From the NCBI GenBank assembly GCA_025991245.1, contig BQMJ01000026.1, forward strand, positions 124,001-188,000: DNA of 64,000 nucleotides, given 5' to 3'. Below are positions 1 through 9,294 of the stretch, in pieces. The number at the start of each line of letters is the position of its first letter. Within the stretch, counting starts at the first letter, position 1. The stretch comes from Galdieria partita. Taxonomy: Eukaryota > Rhodophyta > Bangiophyceae > Galdieriales > Galdieriaceae. Under the pieces are notes generated by a model. That model worked only from the letters and a program-made list of their open reading frames with translations. It did not search any database and was not told the DNA's origin. The position numbers and the translations under genes are program-made.

Positions 1-84
1 AGCATCAAGAGACGACAAGTGCAAGCAAAAATATTCATTTTACTTCCTTGACTTGGCGACATTATATACTAATGGAGACATATT

Positions 85-1082
85 TTAGGAAGCCGTCGTG
101 TTACTAAAAATTCTTTCTTTAAGTCGCCCTAATATTGCATTCATATCTTGTTCCGTTACAATAGACTTGCTTTCTGCAAAGGGTCTCAATTCTTCATATA
201 AAAGCTCCCTAGCTAATGCATAACGTTCAGCAAACATTCTTTCCACAAAAGGATCTTGTAACAAACGAGAAACATGGTTACTCGTGTCCTCTCCTTCTTC
301 TTCTTCCTCTGTATCGCCCTCCAACAGAAATGAGAGCCCTTGTTTGGACAACTTCAAACTGCACTCTTCACAGCTACAAAGATAACTTTGCCAACCACGA
401 AACATGGCATAGTCTCCAGTTGCTAGTTGTTCTGGTTGACTTGGCAAACTCTGGGCAACGCAGAACTTTGACTCATTTCCACTCGGTATGGACCGATACG
501 CGTTGAAAACTTGCGTAAAAAGCGGATATTTTTTAGTACAACGCGAACAAACGAGATCAAACTCCTCTTCAAGTATATTCCCCTCACACCAAGGTGCCTT
601 CAGATTCAAGCACGAAATATGATACCAATCTTCACAAACAAAACACTGAATCATATCTTCCGAGTTAGCATCGTACTCTCTTTCACAGTAACAGAAACGA
701 TTGAAAAAATTATGGTTATATTTGTTGTTTTCGTTTACGGCTGGTTTGTCAGGAAAGAGTTTACAGGTGTTGCGCATCTTGCTGTTTCCACAGTCACAGA
801 TAAACTCTCGTTTACCGTCTATTTCAAAAGTCCTTTCCAGATGTTCACCATGACAAACAGCTCTGCAACCACGACAAAAGCCAGCTGCTTCTCCATCGCT
901 AGTACACAGTTTACAACCGAAGACGTCTTGCGTCGCACAATTCAAAGGAAAGGTACATGAAGAATCTAGCCAACCTACTAAGTTAAGTACTATAGAAACG
1001 TACAAAACGAAAAATAGTCACTACTTTCTTCTTCTTGTTGTCTAGCAACATCTACCATCGTCACTACGGAGTCTCGATCCAT
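85..1082 (-). CDS. UBR7: UBR7-like E3 ubiquitin ligase (UBR box + PHD finger)
   Basis: Probable N-recognin-type E3 ligase. A UBR box is visible as a run of Cys/His from FGCKLCTSDGEAAGFCRGC through CHGEH to FICDCGNSK. A PHD finger follows (FCYCERE, MIQCFVCEDWYHISC, then VCSRC). This domain order is that of UBR7. The acidic stretch DTEEEEEGEDTS lies in the C-terminal third. Exon 1 is 1004..1082 (start MDRDSVVTMVDVARQQ). A 26-29 nt intron with donor GTACGT ends at one of two tandem acceptors (TAGTAG), and both keep frame. The intron is unusually short, so the first exon is less certain than the rest. The start lies 38 bp from the 3' end of the upstream gene on the same strand, with a TTGGCGCC site between. 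Confidence 0.85.
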
Positions 1083-1098
1083 ATTGAAAGTCTCTAAA

Positions 1099-1106
1099 TT
1101 GGCGCC
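1099..1106. promoter_or_regulatory. E2F-like site upstream of UBR7
   Basis: TTGGCGCC followed by an A-tract, 17 bp before the UBR7 start, in the 38 bp spacer to the upstream gene's stop. Confidence 0.35.
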
Positions 1107-1120
1107 CAAAAATTTTTCAT

Positions 1121-1839
1121 TTATTTTTCAATGTTAAGTGCACGCCGACTTTCGTAACTGATAATATCATCACCCTTCACAAGGTAAAGAGACGTATCTA
1201 TTGAAAACTTTTTCCTTACACTGGGTGCAAGAACACTCTGAAAAAGGTTCACCTGTGATAAGCGATCTTCATAAATAATAAAACGATGAATATCTCCAAA
1301 TCTTTGAGCAAACTCCTCAAGCACTTGCTGTTTATAAGTAAACGTGTCAGTCGTCCAATGTAAGCTCTCTGGTTTACAAAATACTCGCCAAGGTAGAATA
1401 CCCAAGTTCAATTCTTGTGTTATGCGCAATACCTGTGGACGCACAGTAGTCGAACGACCTGTCAAGACGATGCACAAATTGGTCAACTCTTGGTCTAAAG
1501 AACGGAACTGTGATATGACAGAAGATATGGCTAGTTCAGGAGGCAGCGGATGAGAAATAACCGGAGGCAAAAGAGACTCTGGTCTAGACCACCAACTCCG
1601 AAACGGCCACGGTTGAAGGTAATATTGACGATATTTCTCCTTTCCCTCCTCAGGACAAGGAGTTTTTACCTAGCACAGTGATTGAGAAATAGTGAATCAC
1701 AGATATATTGCCTTCCCACCAGAGTCCCATCAAAGTCAAAAACACAGAGTTGCTGTACACTCTCCCTTGTGCGATGAGATAAAATGTGCTTCTCCAACGT
1801 GGATATTTCCAACTGAATCGTTTCATTACAAGTTTTCAT
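1121..1839 (-). CDS. HAD-type 'Swiss Army Knife RNA repair' family protein
   Basis: Two exons: 1720..1839 and 1121..1669, with a 50 nt intron (GTGGGA...CTAG). The spliced product is about 222 residues. Exon 1 carries the HAD motif I in LCVFDFDGTL, with the nucleophile Asp and the +2 Asp. Exon 2 has CIVLTGRST, matching HAD motif II, then a Trp-rich segment and the conserved RFIIYEDR block. This combination resembles the HAD domain of the SAK RNA-repair family (PF10307), known from fungi and plants and implicated in RNA end processing by domain context only. The start was chosen because an in-frame stop lies a few codons upstream of this ATG. The substrate is unknown. Confidence 0.7.
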
Positions 1840-2569
1840 ACTCTTTTGAAATGTATCATATCAACGATGATAAACGACCAACTTTCTTCTGGAAGCCTTC
1901 ATACCCCAATCATGAAGCGTCAATGATATCGAAATTCTGTTACAGAATCAGAGGAGGTACGAAAGGAAAAAGAATCAAATACTAGTAAGGAGTATAGTAA
2001 GCGGCATATACACAATTATTACATAGCTTGATCATATTTCAAAAACCTTTCTTTTTTAAAATCGTATTGTTACCTGGATAGAATATCTCTCCATGATTTC
2101 CTCATTATGATAGTCCTTTTGCGACTTCATTTGATAGAATAAAGTTACATACGGAAAACATTCTGATAATCATTTTGTTTGAAATCAATCAATCGTGTTC
2201 AGAATGCCTCCACTCTGTTCAGGCTACTAATTCATTTCTAATCCTAAACTGTGTCAAGATAAAATCTATTGTCTAAAGCAAATTTATTATTTTAAAGATA
2301 GAATGGAAACATGCTTTCAATAAAATGTCGGTAAGCCTCAAGAAAGATAGAGAGGGTGACAGAATATATCTTTTAGAAATTTTATATCTTTTTCTAATAT
2401 CCACAATTCTAGCGCACACTATGCAGTACCCATAACAGCAATACTTGCGCAACTATAAAACATTGTTAAGAATCCCCAACAATCACTTGTAGATTGGATC
2501 GTTACCTGTACAAACAGCCATTCAAGTGACGAAACTGAATATCACTCTATGAAAAAAAGTGTTGAAAGA
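1840..2569. other. AT-rich intergenic region, no gene seen
   Basis: About 730 nt with many stops in all frames and no coding similarity I can recognise. It separates two minus-strand genes and should hold the promoter of the HAD/SAK gene and the 3' flank of the NUMOD3 gene. Confidence 0.6.
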
Positions 2570-3418
2570 CTATCGAATCTCCTTGCCATCCAGAAAAATC
2601 TGCTTATATTCCTTTTCTGCATCTTCTTTCAAGATAACCATATTTCCAAAATTCATACAAAAAGGCTTACTCTTCAAAGTATTCCTCAGTTCTACATATC
2701 GGTTTATCTTCAACAACAATATAGGAGCACATGATTGTTCCACATCACTCATTCTCGGCAATCGAGTATAAGTGGAACGGAAGCTGTCACTCCATAACTT
2801 GAGGTCCTTGTACAGATATTGTAGTCTCTGCAGAAGCACTTGAAACAGTTCACAATTCTGTTGACTTTCAACAAACAATACGCTGGCAGAGCAATTCACA
2901 TGTCTATCTCTTTTTAGTTCATGTCTCTTCTTTGCAGCAATGCTCATCCTTATTCTAGTCTCAGTAGACAAGCGCTTTCCTTTGTTCCAAGCACTTCTTC
3001 CTTTCAAAGCTTCACAAACTTTTTTCCGAAATTCTGGGTTCTTCCAACGTTCTCGAACATTTATGGATTGCTTTAACAAAACTTGACGCGCTCTCCTACC
3101 AGCCAAATTTCTTGCACGAAACTCCGGATCACGCCATAACAACTTTAGCCTTGTGGAGCGACTAGATATGGAGTGAGCTGGATGGGTCGGGTGTCTTTCT
3201 TCTTGGAAACAGCTGTTGTCTTCCTTTGCATTTTCGTTGGTATGCGCAGAAACTATCTGAGAAAACAGGTTTCGTTGTAAAGTGCCTCTTCTACTCGGAG
3301 TAACCCTTTGACTGACTTCGGCATCAAAACGGTTTCTACGAACAGTGAACTCTTTATAACCCAAGTTGCATAAAAAACAGCTGAAATGGGTTCTTATCGT
3401 TTTCAAACGGTGTGTCAT
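2570..3418 (-). CDS. NUMOD3-motif protein, probably organellar
   Basis: 282 residues, single exon. The centre repeats a basic 'modular' pattern: WRDPEFRARNLAGRRARQ, then WKNPEFRKKVCEALKGR, SAWNKGK and STETRIRMSIAAKKR. The last piece fits the NUMOD3 DNA-binding motif (S-x-E-T-R-x-R-x-S-x-A-x-K-K-R), found next to homing nucleases and in stand-alone plant proteins. No GIY-YIG or HNH nuclease domain is present. The N-terminus (basic, Cys/Phe-rich, no acidic residue in the first 20) could be an organelle transit peptide. The C-terminal 90 residues are not recognised. A role in organelle nucleic-acid binding is inferred. Confidence 0.6.
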   Translation of the reverse strand: MTHRLKTIRTHFSCFLCNLGYKEFTVRRNRFDAEVSQRVTPSRRGTLQRNLFSQIVSAHTNENAKEDNSCFQEERHPTHPAHSISSRSTRLKLLWRDPEFRARNLAGRRARQVLLKQSINVRERWKNPEFRKKVCEALKGRSAWNKGKRLSTETRIRMSIAAKKRHELKRDRHVNCSASVLFVESQQNCELFQVLLQRLQYLYKDLKLWSDSFRSTYTRLPRMSDVEQSCAPILLLKINRYVELRNTLKSKPFCMNFGNMVILKEDAEKEYKQIFLDGKEIR

Positions 3419-3552
3419 GACTAGCTCTCCAAAACTGAAACCCCCAGTTTATTATTGGTCAACAAAGCAACCTAAAACATTATCTCATTTCGATCTCTCC
3501 TATCTTCTCTGCCCATCGCAATGGATGACATGGGTTATGCATGGAAGTCTTC

Positions 3553-6500
3553 TTATGAGGGACCTTCTTCCATTGTTTGTTCCTTATGTTCAATGATGGG
3601 ACATATACCATATACATAAGGGCCTCGAACTCCTCCATGTTGGTGTCTATCCCATTCTCCAGTCACTTCAAGATTCAATATATCGCTTAGAAATGACTTG
3701 ATCTTGTATATCTTTAAAAGTTTCTTCTTCTCTGGACACCATTGATGAAACAGATCTTTCATATTTCGGACTCGTACAAAATCACGAGAACTACGACGAT
3801 CTACATTATCCGTCAACTCATAAAATTGGAGAAGGAATTGTGCAAACAATTGACCTTCATGTTGGTCATCCTTTGCAACCATCTCCAACATTGCATGTCT
3901 TTCTTTGCTCGTTTGAGGTGGTCGTTGCAAGTCACTACTCGTCTCTTGTGATAAAGAAGTTGTATTGTGACTAGAATGCGTTGTCATGAGTTGTCTTCGC
4001 TTCACCTGTGTTTGTCTTCCTCTTTTCGTTCCTGTTTGTTCTCTACGACCTTCTTGTGTATCTTCTCCATTTATTATAGTTACTCGGGGGGAATCATTCG
4101 TATGCCTAGATGAATCAGTCCATTTCTGAGGCATCTGTTCCATCGGAAAAGAAGAACGACTAATCCATTTCATTTGACGACTTGTTGAAGAAGAAAATGA
4201 GGAAGAAACATCCATCATCCTATGTTCACTGGGATTACTTTCACACTTGTGATAAAAAGGACCCAAATGAACAATCTCTTGGGTGCCGTTATCTAAAAAT
4301 GGTTGATAAAGGCAATTAAGATTGGCTTCTGCCGAAGGAATACTTTGATGAAAATTGTTTTGGGCATAAACAGCGGTTTCCAAATGAACGTCTTCCGAAT
4401 AACTTCTTCTTTCTTGTGCAGAATACGGAGTTGGCATCCAGGTGGGAAGAAACACTTGATGTTGTTGGCCCATAGAAGGACTATAAGAACCTACAAAATT
4501 GGAGATATTTGATTGTGCTGCTGTCAGCTGATCAAGTTTGTTAGTCATATATGAAGAGGGATCATCGCGACTCTCTAAATGAAAATAAGCAGCTTCATCT
4601 TCTTTCTGAAAGGAAAGATCATTCAACATCAAATCTTCGTCCTCATTCTCGGAGTTAAACAGCAAATGTTCTAAAGAACTCACTGGAAGGGATGGTGGAG
4701 AGTCATACTGTAAAAGTTGCCACAAAGATGGCAATAGACTCAAAGCTGATGAGCCTTGTTCTGTCATCGATGCCTCTTCTAACATACGGTTCGTTCCCTC
4801 TGTTCCTATTTCTTCATCAGGCCACTCTTCAATCACATCATTCACAGTAGGCGATGAAAGACTTTTCGGTAAATGCTGTCCATCTATTATCTGCTTCATA
4901 ATTCTCAATGCTTCCTTAGCTCTACTTCTTGCGAAAGATACATCAATAATCGGAAACGGATAGGTCTTTCCTAAGGTAATATTTGCATTCGACAATATAT
5001 CTTCTGGTGCCTGCCAAGGACAATGTATGTATCTGTCTGGTAAAGATGCCAACTCAGGTATCCACTGTCTAACGTATGTTCCACTAGAATCGTATTTACG
5101 ACCCATTCCTATGGGATTCACCAAGCAACTCAACGGAAAAGAGTCCGTATTACAGCCTGCAGTCCATTGCCATCCTAAAGTATTTGCCGCCAAGTCTCCA
5201 TCAATCAGATGTGAATAAAGAAAATGCGCTCCTAGTTGCCACGGAAGCAATAAATAACGAGTTAAAAAGGACGCCAAGAGAAAGCGAAGAATATTATGAA
5301 TCCACCCAGTGGACCGCAATTCACGAATAGCCGCATCCACCATAGGATAACCTGTATGACCTACAGAAAAACGTTCTAACAGAGAATAGTCACGCTCCCA
5401 AGGGAAAAGATTGAAAACACTTTGTAGTGGAGTATCTACAGCATTTGGATAATAGTAAAGGATATGATAGGAATATTCTCGAAGGCACAAATTTTTCAAA
5501 AATGCCTTGGCTGCTTGTGAGTAAAGATACCAATTTTCATGATGATTGGCAAATCGTTTTCTAACCCAATCGAAAATTCTTTTCACACTCAATTCTCCAA
5601 ATTTGAGATGCGGACTAAGTCTGGATGTTCCTGTTAGACTCCTTCGATGTCTCGCTACACCAAATTTATCGAAAGAATCGTTTAAAAATGCTTTCAAGGT
5701 TCTCTTGGCCTGACGACAGCCAGGTTTCCAAGTATTCCTCGACTCAAATGCTTCAATCTCTTCTTCAGAAAGAAGATCCAACTTGTCCACTTGATTCTCA
5801 AGATATGCATATGGAAGAGATGTGCAATATTGTTTGTTTATACTCAATGGCTCTAGTGGAGGTAACTGAAGCATCCAAGCTCTCATATAAGAGTGAAAAT
5901 CAGGAAAGAACGGGGAATGGTCATTCTGTAGTTCCCAAGGCTCGATCAAAAGTTCTGATTTGAATGAAACCAGTTTTACGTCACTTCCTGAAAACGCTGA
6001 AATAACTCGTTCTTCTGTCTTCAAATATAATGGTTCATAAGCTCTATTCCAAAAAATGACTGTTGAATTCGTCTCACGAACAACCGAGAGCAACTCTTTT
6101 TCTGCCAATCCATTTCTACACAGCAATTTGACTCCTACCTTTATCAATTCTCTCTCTAGAACTAGAAGTGAGGAACGAAGCCACCATAACCAGGGCTTAC
6201 TGGGATACCATCTTCCGAACGAGTTTGGACTCCATATAAAAACAGCATAACATTCAGTTCTTCTTTCCAAGGCTGCCAACAAGGCTGGATTGTCATCTAA
6301 ACGAAGGTCGTGACCTCGAAACCAAATCAAAGAACTTTCGCGTTGAACAGCAATACTTTGTTGTTGTGTTTGAATAGTTGGCTTGACGTTAGGCTCTGAA
6401 GAACCAATGTTTGAAACCATTTCTGTGTGTACATGCGTTATTTGCTTGGTCCTGCTTGGTCTATTGTCGTGGCCTTTTTTGGCAGGTAAGTCATCTTGTT

Positions 6501-6654
6501 CTTCTTCCTCGGAGGAGACGTGAGTACTACCAGCTATACTCACTTGCATGGTGGAGTTTTCTTCACTTTTCTCGAATTGTTCAAGTTGGGTCGTATAATT
6601 TGCGTTTTTATATCTCTTCTTTCTGGTTACTTTTTTCTCGTAGTTCATCCACAT
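3553..6654 (-). CDS. Plant-type cryptochrome/photolyase-family protein with long C-terminal extension
   Basis: 1033 residues, single exon. The photolyase homology region runs from about residue 107 (SSLIWFRGHDLRLDDNPAL) to about 585. It follows plant cryptochromes closely: YEPLYLK, LSPHLKFGELSVKRIF, NLCLREYSYHI, GHTGYPMVDAAIRELRSTGW, KYDSSGTYVRQWIPELASLP and HCPWQAPEDIL. FAD-pocket and Trp-chain residues are present. At the position near flavin N5 the protein has Asn491 (DLAANTLGW), the photolyase state, where plant cryptochromes have Asp. A basic, Ser/Thr-rich linker follows, and the last 90 residues form a separate small domain. The 106-residue N-terminal extension is charged and not a typical transit peptide. 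It could be a blue-light receptor or a photolyase. Confidence 0.85.
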   Translation of the reverse strand: MWMNYEKKVTRKKRYKNANYTTQLEQFEKSEENSTMQVSIAGSTHVSSEEEEQDDLPAKKGHDNRPSRTKQITHVHTEMVSNIGSSEPNVKPTIQTQQQSIAVQRESSLIWFRGHDLRLDDNPALLAALERRTECYAVFIWSPNSFGRWYPSKPWLWWLRSSLLVLERELIKVGVKLLCRNGLAEKELLSVVRETNSTVIFWNRAYEPLYLKTEERVISAFSGSDVKLVSFKSELLIEPWELQNDHSPFFPDFHSYMRAWMLQLPPLEPLSINKQYCTSLPYAYLENQVDKLDLLSEEEIEAFESRNTWKPGCRQAKRTLKAFLNDSFDKFGVARHRRSLTGTSRLSPHLKFGELSVKRIFDWVRKRFANHHENWYLYSQAAKAFLKNLCLREYSYHILYYYPNAVDTPLQSVFNLFPWERDYSLLERFSVGHTGYPMVDAAIRELRSTGWIHNILRFLLASFLTRYLLLPWQLGAHFLYSHLIDGDLAANTLGWQWTAGCNTDSFPLSCLVNPIGMGRKYDSSGTYVRQWIPELASLPDRYIHCPWQAPEDILSNANITLGKTYPFPIIDVSFARSRAKEALRIMKQIIDGQHLPKSLSSPTVNDVIEEWPDEEIGTEGTNRMLEEASMTEQGSSALSLLPSLWQLLQYDSPPSLPVSSLEHLLFNSENEDEDLMLNDLSFQKEDEAAYFHLESRDDPSSYMTNKLDQLTAAQSNISNFVGSYSPSMGQQHQVFLPTWMPTPYSAQERRSYSEDVHLETAVYAQNNFHQSIPSAEANLNCLYQPFLDNGTQEIVHLGPFYHKCESNPSEHRMMDVSSSFSSSTSRQMKWISRSSFPMEQMPQKWTDSSRHTNDSPRVTIINGEDTQEGRREQTGTKRGRQTQVKRRQLMTTHSSHNTTSLSQETSSDLQRPPQTSKERHAMLEMVAKDDQHEGQLFAQFLLQFYELTDNVDRRSSRDFVRVRNMKDLFHQWCPEKKKLLKIYKIKSFLSDILNLEVTGEWDRHQHGGVRGPYVYGICPIIEHKEQTMEEGPS

Positions 6655-7223
6655 TTTTTGTCAAGACATGTCTAAAGTGTCGGAGTCAAAAATGAGCCAT
6701 GGGATTTTGATATATTCTTTCAACTCAATATTTTCTTTGTTATAAGCCTTGTTGCAATCCAACAGTGGCTGCTCAAAACCCCAAGTCCATTTCGCACTTG
6801 AGAATCCAAGTCTCTGTGATCACACATCATCGACCTTACATTCCGCCTCCTTCCGCGATGATATTGATTCTTACATTGAAAGTGTTTCGATAGACAAGTA
6901 ACTGCATTCCTTTATATGTTTTATTGGCCTGAAAACTACTTAAGCACAAGAAAGATGATAACCGTTGCTTTTATTGGAATCAACGGAATGCAACAGAGAA
7001 ACATCTTGTTACAGACTCTCTACAGTGTTGATACAAGACAGGTCAAAGAAAGTCATCATTTCTTCACTTGCTCACAATATTGTATGTCAAATGACAATCT
7101 TATCAATGAAATGTTTCAAATCCAAGGAGAATTGAATTCTCAAATATTGTAACGAGCACTTCAACTTGATCCTCGTAACTCTTTCCTTTTTATCACTCAA
7201 GTATACTTTGGAATTCTCTCAAC
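6655..7223. other. Divergent intergenic region between cryptochrome and nucleoporin
   Basis: About 570 nt separating two divergent genes, so it holds both promoters. A 78-codon open frame on the plus strand (from 6916) has no recognisable domain and is not called. Confidence 0.5.
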
Positions 7224-8489
7224 ATGTCATTCTCCTGGAATACTTCGAACCCAGCTTCTTCCCCAACTCTTGGAGTAGCGCAAAGCTTTGCTTCTCCTGC
7301 TATACAAAATACCCCATTTCCTCAAATGTCGAGTACTCCTAACCAAAACGTGCAAAGTAACTTCTTTTCGAGTTGGACGGGAATACAAAACCAACCTACA
7401 TTTCAAGGAAGCTTTACATCCTCTAAACCTCCGACTTTTGGTTCTCCGGCCATAACAACACCAACAACACAGTCAAGCTTATTCCCGCAATCGTCAGGTA
7501 TGTTTTCTTCTTCCATCAACAACCTTACAAATTCTGCAATGGCTATCAATACGACACAAAATACTCAACAAAATATAAAATCGATCCAATTTTGGGATCT
7601 CCCGGATGCCGCCAAGAATGAAATTTTAGAAATCGAAAAGTTTATTAGAAATGAAAGACAAAAGTGTTTGAAACTGGAGACCCAGAACAACTTGCAGCAG
7701 TTGGAAGAGACGGAAGCGAGAATTAGCAAGACAGTTCAACATTTTCAAATAGCAAAAAATACTTGGGAGTCACTCGTTGTGAAAGTACAAGCTTGTAAGA
7801 ACATTATCAAGAACGAAATGAATAGTGTGGAAACTGTATATGCTGTTATGGAATCAGCAACAAGGGACAATATGACTTTGCTTTTTCGAAGAAGTGAGGA
7901 AGCTGTCAGGAGAATTTTTGATATATTTTTTAATTATTTAAAGGAAATGGAGGAAAACATGAATGAATATGAACAACAAACTCAAACAGCGATGTCTGTA
8001 CTACAAAATATGTCTAAGAATGTAGGATGGATGGGTCAAGCAGTAGAAGATGTACTGAAACAAGAATATGAATATTTTATTTTTGTTGCAAGTAGAGTGG
8101 CCAATGTGAGAGAGAAGTTTCGGCAATTGAAAGAGAAATATCTGAAACTATTACAGCTTCGTAATCCAGAAGCCATCAATCCATTTGAAGCTAGCAACTA
8201 TCCTGGGAAATCTAGTTCTTGGAATGAACGTTATTATCCTTCAGTGAAGAATGCGAGTATTTCTGCACAACAGTCAAGTAATCATCATTTTCTTTCAACA
8301 CCCATGTCAAGATGGAAGTCACCGTTACAGATGAAAGGCTCTCAAACAAGTTTGGTCAAGTTGGATGAAAAGAATAATTTAACCACACCTTTGACAGGTT
8401 ATTCTCGAAGACGAGATGTTGAAAACTCTTCATTTAAGACTCCATTGCCTCAAGTAACTCGTTTTCATGTTTCTTCATTTCTTCCATGA
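7224..8489 (+). CDS. NUP58: Nup58/Nup45-like FG nucleoporin (Nup62 complex)
   Basis: 421 residues, single exon. The N-terminal 120 residues are low-complexity Ser/Thr/Pro/Gln/Phe with scattered FG and F-S-x-P motifs, as in nuclear-pore barrier nucleoporins. A helical region then begins at IQFWDLPDAAKNEILEIEKF, the conserved entry of the Nup58/45 coiled coil, and continues to about residue 320 through heptad-rich KETQNNLQQLEETEARI and later helices. The C-terminus is disordered. Nup58 pairs with Nup54 and Nup62 in the central channel. Nup54 is encoded 20 kb away in this window. Length is close to the short Nup45 form. Confidence 0.75.
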   Translation: MSFSWNTSNPASSPTLGVAQSFASPAIQNTPFPQMSSTPNQNVQSNFFSSWTGIQNQPTFQGSFTSSKPPTFGSPAITTPTTQSSLFPQSSGMFSSSINNLTNSAMAINTTQNTQQNIKSIQFWDLPDAAKNEILEIEKFIRNERQKCLKLETQNNLQQLEETEARISKTVQHFQIAKNTWESLVVKVQACKNIIKNEMNSVETVYAVMESATRDNMTLLFRRSEEAVRRIFDIFFNYLKEMEENMNEYEQQTQTAMSVLQNMSKNVGWMGQAVEDVLKQEYEYFIFVASRVANVREKFRQLKEKYLKLLQLRNPEAINPFEASNYPGKSSSWNERYYPSVKNASISAQQSSNHHFLSTPMSRWKSPLQMKGSQTSLVKLDEKNNLTTPLTGYSRRRDVENSSFKTPLPQVTRFHVSSFLP

Positions 8490-8731
8490 CGATGCCTGTG
8501 CAAGAAACTTTTCTCATTTTCGTTGCAGAATATATTATATTGCTTAGAATTGTATATTGCTATGGAGTTGTATGGCTCTACTTTGATTCGCGATCCATTT
8601 GTGTTGCTTTGATAGAGCAACAAATGTAATATCGTTCCTTTTGAAGATTTTCTATTGGCCATTGTTGTTGATTGGTTGGTCCATATAAATATATAAATAT
8701 AGATATCTGAACGATCTCTTTTTTGTATTTT

Positions 8732-9211
8732 ATGGACTCTTTGAACACAGCCAAACTCTCATCTTTTTATAAAACTCCCCAACTTGCCTTTTTCTCTGCA
8801 AGTTCTCAAGCAGCTTTACTGGTTTCCTCTGGATATCGTTTAAGAGCATTGAGGTGCTCACGTTCCCAGAGCTTTAGCAAGTGTTACTTGTGTATGTCCA
8901 AGCAGTCATTGGGCAGTGACTTGACTGTCCGTCAAAAAGATGTGCAACTGTTGGGAATCGTTCCCCTTATTCCCAACTGGATATTAATAGCCCTTTATGG
9001 TTACTTGGGTTTTCGATTCTTTAGTGGTTTTGAGCAAACCACTTACAACAAGGTATTTGAGCTTCCTTTCGGCACTCTTTCGACTGACAGCAGTCAATAG
9101 AATAGTCGATTATTGCTGAGTATCTTGTGGCCTGTTATGTTTATTGCGAATGATCGTTTTCGACAAAACTTTAAGAAAGCTTTGAAACAAAGTGACAACG
9201 AGGATGGATAA
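8732..9211 (+). CDS. Small plastid-targeted membrane protein, conserved type of unknown function
   Basis: Two exons, 8732..9052 and 9101..9211, separated by a 48 nt intron (GTATTT...CAATAG). The product is 143 residues. The first 60 residues are Ser/Arg-rich and poor in acids, like a plastid transit peptide. Next come QKDVQLLGIVPLIPNWILIA, a membrane segment, then GYLGFRFFSGFEQTTYN. After the splice the protein continues SRLLLSILWPVMFIANDRFR and QNFKKALK. The hydrophobic, aromatic core with an R-x-N-F-x-K-A-L end resembles small cyanobacterial/plastid membrane proteins, but I cannot name the family. Reading through the intron gives a false stop at 9098, which would hide the conserved tail. 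Confidence 0.7.
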
Positions 9212-9294
9212 GTTTTTTTATAACAAACAAGACTTTGGGGTTTTCTATATGAGGATAAACAACCACAGACCTGCTCGATTCATTTGTGATTTGA

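Noticed and set aside
6916-7152. 78-codon frame between cryptochrome and Nup58
   Set aside because: No recognisable domain, and it fits a chance frame in a promoter region.
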